From Mactromeris polynyma (Eukaryota > Mollusca > Bivalvia > Venerida > Mactridae): a stretch of DNA of 64,000 nt. The DNA lies in NCBI GenBank assembly GCA_032209605.1, contig JASFXZ010000020.1:1805501-1869500 (forward strand), given 5' to 3'. Every line of letters starts with the position of its first letter. Position 1 is the stretch's first letter. This document shows, piece by piece, positions 21,942 through 33,994 of this stretch. Position numbers and translations under genes: made by a program. Below the pieces are notes generated by a model. The model saw only the letters and a list, made by a program, of their open reading frames with translations. It was not told where the DNA came from and ran no database searches.

Positions 21942-24900
21942 TTATGCTGTTTTCTGTTTCTGTGTTTTCTTGCAAGTCTCGACAGCGTTCAAAACAATAC
22001 CTTGAGTAGCGTTTTTCATTAAATCTGGAGCAGTGTAGTTGACCAAAGCTTCTTCTAGTTTAGGGAGTTGGCATGTCGGTAGGTCCCATTCGTGTATGCT
22101 TGCACCGTTGATAAAGTGGTTGATTTTGAATCCTGTGTAGCCAAGTTTGTTCGCTAGCTTGGGTGCCGTTCCCTTGCCATGACCCATAATCTAAAACAAA
22201 ATCGACTTTCATGTAAAAAATAGCATCAATACTTGGTGTGCCGAGTGCCTGAAAACTAATCTATAGTCTCGAATTGCAGTCGGACCTCGTTAATGCGATA
22301 ACCTTCTATCCGAAAACATGGTATCATCCGAAATACATATCAGGCTTCAATGTTACTTCTTATGCTCGACAAATTGAAATGACCCATTCGAAACCATAAT
22401 ATTAATCGAAATAAAATTACGGACCCGATGAATACGCATAATTTAATAATATGGCCCAATTTGGGGCGACATATCAATAGCATATAATATTTATACTAGT
22501 ATAAACAGGTTAGGGTTAGGGAGGCACAGTGGTTTTGCGGTAGAGGACTTGATCCCTGATCCGAACGTCTACAGGTTAATTCCAGGATTAGACGAGGTTA
22601 ATTCTTATCAATCGCAAATTGCTAAAATGCAGTCTTATAGACGTAGCTTTGAATCTCAGGAGAGTATCTCGAAATCTCTCCATCTACCCCTTTTATAGTA
22701 GATGTATAGTATATATGTATATACAGTACCATATATACATATATACTCAGTACATTTAATAACGCACATTTGTTTTATCAACCATGCTTCTTTAATTTCA
22801 TTTCATTACTTTTGAAATTGATTATTTTATGAAAATACGTGTTGATTGTCCTGAAATTTAACTAACATGTTGCATACACATGCAATATCGTGTCAATGTT
22901 TTTACTTGTATCCTAAAAGGTCAGCCAATGACAATGTAGAAATCCTACATTGTGCGTTTTTAAAAGTACTGAGTATACTATTAAGGGATAAAGGGAGAGA
23001 ACTCATGGCAGTATCCTGTGGTTTTATTGTAAAAGCTCGTCTGATAGACTCATCCGATATAGCACTCGAGTTCCAATCTGGAGGACGCTGGTTATAATTC
23101 AATTTGATTGAAGATAATACACCTAAATTATTTTGTCTATCGCCCCTAACAGGAAAAACAGGTTAGTACTGGTTGGTACCCCAGGAAAGCTGGTTGGTAC
23201 CCCAGGAAAGCTGGTTGGTACCCCAGGAAATCTGGTTGGTACCCCAGGAAAGCTGGTTGGTACACCAGGAAAGCTGGTTGGTACCCCAGGAAAGCTGGTT
23301 GGTACCACAGGAAAGCTGGTTGGTACCCCAGGAAAGCTGGTTGGTACCCCAGGAAAGCTGGTTGGTACCCCAGGAAAGCTGGTTGGTACCCCAGGAAAGC
23401 TGGTTGGTACCCCAGGAAAGCTGGTTGGTACACCAGGAAAGCTGGTTGGTACCCCAGGAAAGCTGGTTGGTACCACAGGAAAGCTGGTTGGTACCCCAGG
23501 AAAGCTGGTTGGTACCCCAGGAAATCTGGTTGGTACCCCAGGAAAGATGGTTGGTACCCCAGGAAAGCTGGTTGGTACCCCAGGAAAGCTGGTTGGTACC
23601 CCAGGAAAGCTGATTGTTGTACATTATTGGAATACAGTCCGAAACACGAGGTAAAGCAGCAACGTATCACACTGACAGTACGAAACACGAGGTAAAGCAG
23701 CAACGTATCACACTGACAGTCCGAAACACGAGGTAAAGCAGCAACGTATCACACTGACAGTACCAAACACGAGGTAAAGCAGCAACGTATCACACTGACA
23801 GTACCAAACACGAGGTAAAGCAGCAACGTATCACACTGACAGTACCAAACACGAGGTAAAGCAGCAACGTATCACACTGACAGTACGAAACACGAGGTAA
23901 AGCAGCAACGTAACACACTGACAGTACGAAACACGAGGTAAAGCAGCAACGTATCACACTGACAGTACCAAACACGAGGTAAAGCAGCAACGTATCACAC
24001 TGACAGTACCAAACACGAGGTAAAGCAGCAACGTATCACACTGACAGTACCAAACACGAGGTAAAGCAGCAACGTATCACACTGACAGTACGAAACACGA
24101 GGTAAAGCAGCAACGTATCACACTGACAGTACCAAACACGAGGTAAAGCAGCAACGTATCACACTGACAGTACGAAACACGAGGTAAAGCAGCAACGTAT
24201 CGCACTGACAGTACGAAACACGAGGTAAAGCAGCAACGTATCACACTGACAGTACGAAACACGAGGTAAAGCAGCAACGTATCACACTGACAGTACGAAA
24301 GTGCCGTGATGAGATTAGCTAGCTGTTAAATTGATTAAACCCCAGTAGTTTTACTGACAGTTGCAAGGCTGTAAATCGCTGTGTGGTTATTATTTATATT
24401 TATGTATATAGATATACATGTATGTTAAGTCCCCTCCCCCCCCTTCCCCATATGTAGTTCTTTCACTTGATATAACATTCATTTTCTCCCCCCCCATTCG
24501 GCCTTAGGTGTTTATATGGTCGGCCAGACGATGATTTCCGCCCTTAGTACCAATATTTATACCCTTGTACCTCATATGTGCCAACTGTTTTGTAGACTTA
24601 TGTAGACTTATGTAGACTTATGTTTTGTCGGGGGTCTATGTGGTGAAACCTTGTTTTGTGTATGTGGTGTTCCCTGTATCAACTTAACCTCTCGTTCAAG
24701 TATACTTACTTTGTGAGCATACCAATCGATGACCTTTACTATTGTCGATATGTTTTTGCTTCTAGCTATATCACTCTCTGTAATATTCCATTGAGGGTTG
24801 ACTTTTCCTGAATGCATAACAGCTGTGATCTCATATTTCTCCGAAGTAACTGAAATCATACAAAATATGAAAGTCTCATGGTTGAGCATAAACAAGCAGC

Positions 24901-27900
24901 AAATATAATGTATGTTTTCATTTATTACTGGGTGTGTTTATATTTTAAATATCCTAGCTAACGTCTTTATTCATTTTTTACATTTAAAGCGGCCTGACAT
25001 GTTTTTCTCTTCTCATTGTCCAACTACCAAATATAGCAATTTCATTTACAAATTTCTCCGAGGAAAATTAGGGCTTTAATATCTTATTTAATACAAACTA
25101 TGTTAACTTCAACCAATTAAAAAAGTAATCCTAAATAAGAAATTCATTATTTTACATAAATAAACTAAGTAATGCCGCTTTAAACTAATTTAAATTCATA
25201 AATTCTGTATCAAAAATGCGAAGCAAAAGAAGCGTTAATTAAAACAAGAGCAGTCGTACTTCTTACGTGTCCGTATTGAATGTACAGTCAAAGCTGATTA
25301 ATAAGACCACACAGACCACACTTGGCGGTCTAAGTTGTGAGATGGTTTGTGTATCAAGTTAAAATGTAAACGACTAAATAAGAACCACGCTCTTATTAAT
25401 GAGTTGGTCTTAATTTCGAGTTGATTGTAAAATGAGGTTGTTTTTTCTACGTCAAGTTTCGAAGATGCAAAATAATGCCTATGGTTGACCGTTGCACAGC
25501 AACACATAACTGTCCCCTGTGGCTAAAGGAACCACGTGACATCAAACGTCACACAAGAGGCATCAAACGGGGTTTTCATAAGATGTACATTCGTTAGTAG
25601 TTCGAATTTTGCCGGAAGTAGTTAATATGTTGAAGTATGTATGCATATATAAAATGACAGTGGTAAGACAGGTCCATGATTATAGCATATATAGATCCGA
25701 GTTAATGTTTTGTAAGGATTATATATATATAGTTACAGTCTATCCTGCCAGCAATAGTTCATATCGATATAGTCTATCCTACCAGCACTAGTTCATACAG
25801 TTACAGTCTATCCTACCAGCACTAGTTCATACAGCTACAGTCTATCCTACCAGCACTAGTTCATACAGTTACAGTCTATCCTACCAGCACTAGTTCATAC
25901 AGCTACAGTATATCCTACCAGCACTAGTTCATACAGTTACAGTCTATCCTACCAGCACTAGTTCATACAGCTACAGTCTATCCTACCAGCACTAGTACAT
26001 ACAGCTACAGTCTATCCTACCAGCACTAGTTCATACAGTTACAGTATATCATATCAGCACTAGTTCATATAGCTACAGTCTATCATATCACCACTAGTGC
26101 ATACAGCTACAGTCTATCCTACCAGCACTAGTTCATACAGCTACTGTCTATCCTATCAGCACTAGTTCATACAGCTACAGTCTATCCTACCAGCATTAGT
26201 TCATACAGCTACTGTCTATCCTACCAGCACTAGTTCATACAGCTACTGTCTATCCTACCAGCACTAGTTCATACAGCTACAGTCTATCCTGCCAGCACTA
26301 GTTCATACAGCTTTTGTCTATCCTATCAGCACTAGTTCATACAGCTACAGTTTATCCTACCAGCACTAGTTCATACAGTTACAGTCTATCCTACCAGCAC
26401 TAGTTCATACATCTACAGTCTATCCTACCAGCACTAGTTCATACAGCTACAGTCTATCCTACCAGCACTAGTTCATACAGTTACAGTATATAATCTGTAC
26501 AACGTATGTTGTCTATAATCTGTACAGCGTATGTTGTCTATAATCTGTAAAGCGTATGTTGTCTATAATCTGTACAGCGTATGTTGTCTATAATCTGTAC
26601 AGCGTATGTTGTCTATAATCTGTACAGCGTATGTTGTCTATAATCTGTACAGCGTATATTGTCTATAATATGTACAGCGTATGTTGTCTATAATCTGTAC
26701 AGCGTATGTTGTCTATACTATGTACAGCGTATGTTGTATATAATCTGTACAACGTATGTTGTCTATAATCTGTACAGCGTATGTTGTCTATAATCTGTAC
26801 AGCGTATGTTGTCTATAATCTGTACAGCGTATGTTGTCTATAATCTGTACAACGTATGTTGTCTATAATATGTACAGCGTATGTTGTCTATAATCTGTAC
26901 AATGTATGTTGTCTATTATCTGTACAGCGTATGTTGTCTATAATCTGTACAATGTATGTTGTCTATAATATGTACAGCGTATGTTGTCTATAATCTGTAC
27001 AGCGTATGTTGTCTATAATATGTACAGCGTATGTTGTATATAATCTGTACAGCGTATGTTGTCTATAATCTGTACATCGTATGTTGTCTATAATCTGTAC
27101 AGCGTATGTTGTCTATAATCTGTACAGCGTATGCTGTCTATAATCTGTACATCGTATATTGTCTATAATCTGTACGTCTATAATCTGTACAGCGTATATT
27201 GTCTATAATCTGTACAGCGTATATTGTCTATAATATGTACAGCGTATGTTGTCTATAATCTGTACAGCGTATGTTGTCTATAATATGTACAGCGTATATT
27301 GTCTATAATATGTTCAGCGAATGTTGTCTATAATATGTACAGCGTATGTTGTCTATAATATGTACAGCGTATGTTGTCTATAATCTGTACAGCGTATGTT
27401 GTCTATAATATGTACAACGTATGTTGTCTATAATCTGTACAGCGTATGTTGTCTATAATATGTACAGCGTATGTTGTCTATAATATGTACAGCGTATGTT
27501 GTCTATAATCTGTACAGCGTATGTTGTCTATAATCTGTACAGCGTATGATGTCTATAATCTGTACAGCGTATGTTGTCTATAATCTGTACAGCGTATGTT
27601 GTCTATAATCTGTACAACGTATGTTGTCTATAATATGTACAGCGTATGTTGTATATAATCTGTACAACGTATGTTGTCTATAATCTGTACAGCGTATGTT
27701 GTCTATAATCTGTACAGCGTATGATGTCTATAATATGTACAGCGTATGTTGTCTATAATAAGTACAGCGTATGTTGTCTATAATCTGTACAGCGTATGAT
27801 GTCTATAATATGTACAGCGTATGTTGTCTATAATCTGTACAGCGTATGATGTCTATAATATGTACAGCGTATGTTGTCTATTATAAGTACAGCGTATGTT

Positions 27901-28919
27901 GTATATAATCTGTACAGCGTATGTTGTATATAATATGTACAGCGTATGTTTTATATAATCTGTAAAGCGTATGCTGTCTATAATATGTACATCGTATGTT
28001 GTCTATAATCTGTAAAGCGTATGTTGTCTATAATATGTACAGCGTATGTTGTCTATAATATGTACAGCGTATGTTGTCTATAATCTGTAAAGCGTATGTT
28101 GTCTTTTTTCATTTAAATATGTATATAATAAGTAAAGGCAAGACGATTCATCAAAGTTCAGCGCTTATTTGATAAGTGCCTAGAATCATAACTTTTGGAA
28201 CAAGTGCGAATTCAAGTATACATTAGTTCCCACGAGCAGTATTATATAAATATCAGATGGCTTCCTGTGTGACAGTACATATTGTCAACATGAGGGAAAT
28301 ACTATTACCCGAGGCGAAGCCGAAGGTAATAGCATTTTTCGAATGTTGACAATATGTACTGTCACACAGGAAGCCATCTGATATATATTTTATTATATCG
28401 AACAAAATATAAATGCAAAAAAACCAACAATACTAGCTCTAACTGTCTGTTTACATATTTCAACGGACGTACAATAAAAGCGCGGGAATGATAGTGACGT
28501 TAAAATGACGTTGACGTCATTTCCTCCGATTGTAAAGATGGCGGACGTTACCAAACAAAGACAATGTAGACGCTGTAGTATTTGTTTGTTTTCCATTTCG
28601 AGGGTTAACACTATATGCTATCACTTTCCATGGGATCTAATATTTATGTGTTTATACAGCTACAGTCTATCCTGCTAGGACTAGTTCATACAGCTACAGT
28701 CTATCCTGCTAGGACTAGTTCATACAGTTACAGTCTATCCTGCCCGACTATTCAACAACCGTAATGATATCTTTACGAGAACAAAACAACCAAAAACAAA
28801 TAAAAAGAAAACAAATACATACTTTGACTCCGTGGGGGGTGCAGTGGGTGCAGTGGTCCTCCATGCATTGTATTGATCAACACTGATAATATAAAAACCC
28901 AAACTGGAGATAACGCCAT
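21942..28919 (-). CDS. Gene B: secreted SGxxxPxW / LGYxGF protein, complete, 161 aa
   Basis: Three exons on the minus strand. Exon 1 (28823-28919): ATG at 28919, 32 codons starting MALSPVWVFILSVLINTMHG (signal peptide), then a His/Pro-rich patch; phase 1 end at GTATGT. Exon 2 (24710-24849): after a TTTCAG acceptor, 47 codons with TSEKYEITAVMHSGK and NPQW (SGxxxPxW at residues 46-53); phase 0 end at GTAAGTATAC. Exon 3 (21942-22190): after a TTTTAG acceptor, starts IMGHGKGTAPKLANKLGYTGF (LGYTGF at 95-100) and ends AVETCKKTQKQKTA plus TAA. The lengths sum to 486 nt, with every phase consistent. Exon 2 is clearly related to gene A exon 2, and the LGYTGF part to genes C and E. Unlike gene C there is no second domain. 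Probably a small secreted protein of unknown function. Introns of 4.0 and 2.5 kb are filled with minisatellites. Confidence 0.82.
22276..22465. mobile_element. MITE, pogo/Tigger-like ends (copy 3)
   Basis: Starts GCAGTCGGACCTCGTTAATG, keeps AACCTTCTATCCGAAAACAT and ATTTACGGACC-like inner blocks; the right end is eroded (ATATGGCCCAATTTGG). Lies in intron 2 of gene B. Confidence 0.6.
22505..22612 (+). mobile_element. tRNA-like repeat piece
   Basis: Reads GGTTTTGCGGTAGAGGACTT then CTACAGGTTAATTCCAGGAT, like a degenerate box A and box B. It is preceded by two TTAGGG words. Short and eroded; in intron 2 of gene B. Confidence 0.35.
23166..23618. repeat. 21-bp minisatellite, about 21 copies
   Basis: Unit GGTTGGTACCCCAGGAAAGC plus T, with scattered CCCC/CACC/CACA and AGC/ATC variants. 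Seven codons per unit keep most frames open on both strands. In intron 2 of gene B, directly beside the 41-bp array. Confidence 0.97.
23627..24300. repeat. 41-bp minisatellite, about 16 copies
   Basis: Unit contains CGAAACACGAGGTAAAGCAG then CAACGTATCACACTGACAGTA; the base after GTAC alternates between G and C (ACGAAA/ACCAAA). In intron 2 of gene B. Confidence 0.96.
24425..24725 (+). repeat. Dispersed repeat R2 (copy 1)
   Basis: Contains CCATATGTAGTTCTTTCACT, GGTCGGCCAGACGATGATTT, GGGGGTCTATGTGGTG and TATGTGGTGTTCCCTGTATC. Related copies, in both orientations, are at about 32935, 38632, 53255, 53725, 55545 and 56070. No coding capacity; its right end touches the donor of gene B exon 2. Confidence 0.6.
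25285..25500. mobile_element. MITE-like repeat, 'taagaccacc' type (copy 2)
   Basis: Begins TACAGTCAAAGCTGATTAAT then AAGACCACACAGACC, with CTAAGTTGTGAG and GAACCACGCTCTTATTAATG inside. Related to 5273 and 36826. In intron 1 of gene B. Confidence 0.45.
25735..26490. repeat. 34-bp minisatellite, about 22 copies
   Basis: Unit contains CTACAGTCTATCCTACCAGC then ACTAGTTCATACAG. Point variants are scattered. The right end abuts the 25-bp array; three more copies appear at 28656-28745. Confidence 0.95.
26488..28107. repeat. 25-bp minisatellite, about 64 copies
   Basis: Unit GTATGTTGTCTATAATCTGT plus ACAGC. Common variants are ATCTG/ATATG and CAGCG/CAACG/CATCG. One truncated copy is at about 27176. 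In intron 1 of gene B. Confidence 0.96.
28251..28383. mobile_element. Perfect 41-bp inverted repeat (hairpin/foldback MITE)
   Basis: Left arm 28251-28291 starts TATCAGATGGCTTCCTGTGT. Right arm 28343-28383 is its exact reverse complement, ending GAAGCCATCTGATA. The 51-bp loop holds a smaller inverted repeat, TATTACCCGAGGCGAAGCCG then AAGGTAATA. In intron 1 of gene B, about 440 bp from its first exon. Confidence 0.85.
28656..28747. repeat. 34-bp minisatellite, detached 3-copy block
   Basis: Same unit as 25735-26490 with a GCTAGGACTAG variant. Separated from the main array by the 25-bp array and the hairpin element. Ends 75 bp from gene B exon 1. Confidence 0.9.
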
Positions 28920-29004
28920 CTTTTCGCTGTGTTGAATCTGAAATGCGTTAAGTCTATTCACATGTCATGGATACATCATGCTTTCGACAAAACATTAATA
29001 ACGT

Positions 29005-29030
29005 TGTATGAGGGGTGTGTCAAAACTACT
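29005..29030 (-). promoter_or_regulatory. Conserved 5' element of gene B
   Basis: Plus strand GTATGAGGGGTGTGTCAAAA about 89 bp upstream of the gene B ATG; counterpart of 8155-8182 upstream of gene A. Role inferred from conserved sequence and spacing. Confidence 0.45.
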
Positions 29031-29277
29031 TCATCACTTTGATAGTATTTATACTCACAATTTACAGCTAAATGATTATAAGCTATTGGGCGGATAACGA
29101 CAGAGAAATGGCATGTTGTCAAGCTAGCGATTCCCTTTTGTTAATAATTAGTAATTTGTTAATTTGTTTAATAGTTGGGTTTTTGTGTTTGTTTTTAAAC
29201 GCCTTATTTTGTGTCTAGAAGATTCAAAACGGTAGATACAAAAGCTATTAATATGTTGTCATTTGTTATTTATCTGC

Positions 29278-30174
29278 CTGGTATGTGACCTTCTAAGATA
29301 TGGTTGGGCGTGGTATGTGACCTTCTAAGATATGGTTGGGCCTGGTATGTGACCTTCTAAGATATGGTTGGGCCTGGTATGTGACCTTCTAAGATATGGT
29401 TGGGCCTGGTATGTGACCTTCTAAGATATGGTTGGGCCTGGTATGTGACCTTCTAAGATATGGTTGGGCCTGGTATGTGACCTTCTAAGATATGGTTGGG
29501 CGTGGTATGTGACCTTCTAAGATATGGTTGGGCGTGGTATGTGACCTTCTAAGATATGGTTGGGCGTGGTATGTGACCTTCTAAGATATGGTTGGGCGTG
29601 GTATGTGACCTTCTAAGATATGGTTGGGCGTGGTATGTGACCTTCTAAGATATGGTTGGGCCTGGTATGTGACCTTCTAAGATATGGTTGGGCGTGGTAT
29701 GTGACCTTCTAAGATATGGTTGGGCGTGGTATGTGACCTTCTAAGATATGGTTGGGCCTGGTATGTGACCTTCTAAGATATGGTTGGGCGTGGTATGTGA
29801 CCTTCTAAGATATGGTTGGGCGTGGTATGTGACCTTCTAAGATATGGTTGGGCGTGGTATGTGACCTTCTAAGATATGGTTGGGCGTGGTATGTGACCTT
29901 CTAAGATATGGTTGGGCGTGGTATGTGACCTTCTAAGATATGGTTGGGCCTGGTATGTGACCTTCTAAGATATGGTTGGGCCTGGTATGTGACCTTCTAA
30001 GATATGGTTGGGCCTGGTATGTGACCTTCTAAGATATGGTTGGGCCTGGTATGTGACCTTCTAAGATATGGTTGGGCCTGGTATGTGACCTTCTAAGATA
30101 TGGTTGGGCGTGGTATGTGACCTTCTAAGATATGGTTGGGCGTGGTATGTGACCTTCTAAGATATGGTTGGGCG
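29278..30174. repeat. 32-bp minisatellite, about 28 copies
   Basis: Unit TGGTATGTGACCTTCTAAGA then TATGGTTGGGCG. Copies are almost identical except for one site that is either GCGTGG or GCCTGG, and these two types occur in runs. Lies upstream of gene B. Confidence 0.97.
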
Positions 30175-30189
30175 TTAAAACATACAGAA

Positions 30190-30312
30190 AACCCTCACCT
30201 GAAGACCTCAATAATAAGACCACCTCAAAAAGTAAGAAGACAATTTACAAGTCCATTCCCGCTGTTTAGATCGTTATTCAAACTCTATATTAAGACCACT
30301 TACTTACTGTAA
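30190..30312. mobile_element. MITE-like repeat, 'taagaccacc' type (copy 3)
   Basis: ACCTGAAGACCTCAATAATA then AGACCACCTC and, further on, TATTAAGACCACTTACTTAC. Partial copy. Confidence 0.4.
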
Positions 30313-30649
30313 ATGAAATTGATATGTTCTTAACTACATCTGTAAACATTTCATACTCGGCTTACCTCTTTAAATACATATTGTTTACTTGAAGTCAAAA
30401 ATATTTTACTTTTATCACCATTTTACTAACATCGAGCGAAACTGAAAACTTTTTGACCTACCCTTGACGTGTTTACTGTCTACACTTGTCATGTGATCTG
30501 TGGGCGTACTTGACAAACGTTATGTCGGTTTTACACTAGTTTTACCTCTTTAATCGATGTATTGTTTGATGTTGTCATCTGAAGACGTATTTTATGATAA
30601 TTGACGGGTTAGCTTTCTCTTAACGTACATAATTCATTTTTTATACCTG

Positions 30650-30707
30650 TAGCCAATGGTGCGAAGGAGATGCAATGACCAATCAAGTTGCTGCAAATTG
30701 TAAGTAA
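30650..30707. promoter_or_regulatory. CCAAT-box block shared with 9991-10056
   Basis: AGCCAATGG, GACCAATCAAGTTGCTGCAA and ATTGTAAGTAA in the same order as the block upstream of gene A. It is 1.75 kb upstream of minus-strand gene B and 4.6 kb upstream of plus-strand gene E. The terminal GTAAGTAA is a good plus-strand donor, so a 5' UTR exon for gene E is possible. Confidence 0.4.
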
Positions 30708-30984
30708 TTATATTCTTAATGTTTTAAAGAGGTTTATACAAGGTGGGTGGGGCTGATTTGCGAACACGTCATAACGTGATGTAAACAAAAACAAAGCGGA
30801 AAACTAACCATTCTTCAATTGAATTTCTCTTTTATATTTGTGAGTGAATTATATTCCGGACGAATACAAACTTAATATGTTGTACTGTACGCTTTAATGC
30901 GTTCATGGAACGATGTCACGGTCCAGGCGTTTATTCATTAATCGAAATATAAACATTAATTGTATATCAACAAATTTGTCAAAT

Positions 30985-31130
30985 ACTGTCCGACCTCGTT
31001 TATTCGACAACCTTCTATCCGAATAGTTGGTATCATCCGAAATCATCCCGATCTATCTTCATACGCACATCGAATTGAAATGGGCTATATGAAACCAGGT
31101 ATTATTCGAATGAACGAGGCCCGACTGTAT
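30985..31130. mobile_element. MITE, pogo/Tigger-like ends (copy 4)
   Basis: ACTGTCCGACCTCGTTTATT then CGACAACCTTCTATCCGAAT, ending GAATGAACGAGGCCCGACTGTA. About 35 bp shorter than copy 1. Confidence 0.7.
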
Positions 31131-31139
31131 ATCAATAAT

Positions 31140-32410
31140 CACGGAGTGTTATATGTATCATATGCCCTAGCATTGTCAGTAGTATCATTAACGTCAACAT
31201 TATAAAACTACATAATTCTTGTACTATTTTAACCGGTCGAGGAAATCGCCTTGGACAGCAGTCGTCATATGTATGACGTCATAATCACTTTGATAATTTC
31301 ACTGTTAATTTATCGGATAATAGTTTACAATTATTTCGCGGTAAACCGCCGGAAAACATGAAATAAATATATTTAAGGAGCAATTAATCAGCTTACAGCA
31401 AAATGGCGCTTTTGTACATTAAGTAGAGTTGTCGACATAGTGCCAATGTGTCATAATATGACTAATACCAATTAACAATTTCAAAAGTTTTTTTTACGAG
31501 TAAATATTACTGAGTGCTAATCTCTTCTTATAATTTGTATGCCAAATTCCCAATATGGTCAAGTTTACCAAGTGCTTGTGGTTACATCAAATATATTAAT
31601 ATTGATTTTTTTTGAAATTTTAGACTGTAAACTTAGAAAATCGAACAAGAAACAATGTCATTTGGACAATTTAAAAAAACCAGCATTTTCTATAAATGTT
31701 TAGCATTGCACATCGGCTTCACTTGTAATTCAGGTTAGCTAACTCTTGGTTTCACTCGATATGCTTCTGATATTTACGTTGTACAGTCTTAAAACTGTTA
31801 ACAGTTGTTTGTCTAATTCTGAATGTCGAGATTGTCAACTGATGTCAGGTTAACCTGGGCCTTTAGTGCGACTGACATAAACGCCAACTTGGTTGTCAAC
31901 GCTCGCTGAAATACGATTCCGGAAAATGTATGCATTTGCAGTAAAATACATACATACCATAAATTACACCGCTACTTCCTTGACAAGCGTGCTGAATGTT
32001 TTAGTAACAATTAATTAAATAAATGTTGTATCTTAATTATGGCTTAATTAATTCACTGCTTGAAAGAGCTCTTACAATTAAAGTCGTTTTAAAATTTAAA
32101 TGTCATCCTTTTTTACTTAAATAATCTTAAATTACCATTTATGGTGTCGGAAAATGAATAGCTTGTCATCAAAATGAGTAAAAGCTATATAATGCCAGTT
32201 ATTTTAGTTCTGAGAATTTTTTTTTGTTAAATACAGAAATTATTAAATAACATTATAATATCAAGTTCAAAAAATGAAATATACTATTATACACTTCTTA
32301 GCTGTTATACATGATGTGATATGCACCGAAAAAATCGTTATTGACCGAGGCGGCGATAGTCGAGTATAAATGGGCGAACATTATGAATAAATGAAGAAAA
32401 TCATTTTCTA
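31140..32410. other. AT-rich spacer, nothing recognised
   Basis: No exon-like frame, repeat array or RNA gene seen on either strand. Confidence 0.4.
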
Positions 32411-32655
32411 ATGTTGTATTTGGTTTTATCTTATGTGCATTGTATGTGGTTTTATCTTATGTGCATTGTATTTGGTTTTATCTTATGTGCATTGTATGTG
32501 GTTTTATCTTATGTGCATTGTATGTGGTTTTATCTTATGTGCATTGTATGTGGTTTTATCTTATGTGCATTGTATGTGGTTTTATCTTATGTGCATTGTA
32601 TGTGGTTTTATCTTATGTGCATTGTATGTGGTTTTATCTTATGTGCATTGTATTT
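32411..32655. repeat. 26-bp minisatellite, about 9 copies
   Basis: Unit GTATGTGGTTTTATCTTATG plus TGCATT. Open frames here are artefacts of the array. Confidence 0.95.
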
Positions 32656-32934
32656 AATGAAAGGCTGTTTGTGACATTGTTACAAAGAAAAAGATGATAT
32701 TGCCCTTTGTTGTTATCTCAGTACATCACTAATCTAATGTATATATACATTTTCTTACACAAAAATACTGCATGTTCAATATTTGCAAAATTCTGTTTAT
32801 GTTATTACGTCACTTTTATTTTATTCTTTCTACATATTCCCTTCAAATAGTTCACAATAATTATTTTGCTGAACATTTTCCCGGCGATTTTGATGACTTG
32901 CATGAACTTTCTCTGGTGTACCATTAGTTATACC

Positions 32935-33250
32935 TGTTGTTTGATGCTGAATTGAAATGTTCACTGTAACAGAAACTCTTGAATACACTAATCATGGTCA
33001 TCCGAAACGCTCTTACGAAAGCTGGCCAGGAGTTCCTCTTTCGCTTATGATAAAAGAGAGAGAATAAGTTGCTACAGGGAACGCCACATACATATAACAG
33101 TGCCTCCCCACACAGACCTCCGGGAAAACAACAATCCATAAAACATTAGTCACTTGAGGAGGCTCAAGGGTACATAGGTAAGGGAACAGAGGCGCAAGTA
33201 ATGACCTGGCCGACCATGAGGGATAACTAGGAGAATAAAAGAGGACAAAC
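32935..33250 (-). repeat. Dispersed repeat R2 (copy 2, inverted)
   Basis: GTTGCTACAGGGAACGCCAC, then CACACAGACCTCCGGGAAAA, AACATTAGTCACTTGAGGAG and CGACCATGAGGGATAACTAG. Reverse-complement of the plus copies at 38632 and 53725. Confidence 0.6.
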
Positions 33251-33811
33251 AGTTAAGGGGGATTAATGGATTGAAAATATCACAGGACAAGTCAAGACTG
33301 CTGGCAACAATAGGCCGAAACTGGGCAGTAAATTATGTTAGTTTTAGGGTATCAATATTTTGCTTCATAACATACTTGAGATTTTTGGCATGTTTTTTTT
33401 TGTTAAAATGATTATGATTTTTTGAACGATTGGTATAATGAAACTGAAATGCTTTATCTGCCGGTGCTATCATATACACTATAGTGCAACCCCTCAAGAG
33501 AAGAACCCTTTGATAGCAAATGTCGGCTGTTGGTGAGAGGTTGTTGCTCTAGAGAGGTTAAATACGACAAGTTTTTAGAAGGAACAAGTAAGCACATAGT
33601 GAGTCATACATACATAGAGATATGGTAACGATTTGGTTCGTAGTCGCGCACAACGAGATCATTGCTGCTAAAAATAGCAATAAAGGACAACACTTGAACA
33701 AAAGATTACTGAATTATGTTGTTGAAGAGATATTGTTGCTAAATAGATGATTTCTCTAGGGGGCACTGTACTTTACTGCGCGAAAACATTTTGTTAGAAG
33801 TTTTGTACAAT

Positions 33812-33993
33812 ATACAGTGGACCTCGTTTATTCGACGACCTTCTATCCGACTACTTGGAATCATCCGAAATAGCATCAAGTCTCCCTGTATCTTCTGTAG
33901 GCAAGTCGAATTGAAATGGGTTATTCGACATCATGTACTATTCGAACCAAAATTTCGGACCTGTTGTATCCGAATGAACGAGGTCCGACTGCA
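33812..33993. mobile_element. MITE, pogo/Tigger-like ends (copy 5)
   Basis: TACAGTGGACCTCGTTTATT then CGACGACCTTCTATCCGACT, ending GAATGAACGAGGTCCGACTGCA. Well preserved and full length. Confidence 0.75.
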
Positions 33994-33994
33994 G

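Noticed and set aside
22505..22530. TTAGGGTTAGGG as a telomeric remnant
   Set aside because: Only two units; chance occurrence next to a tRNA-like repeat.
26488..30174. CRISPR-like regular repeats
   Set aside because: Units are contiguous with no unique spacers, the context is eukaryotic, and there are no cas genes.
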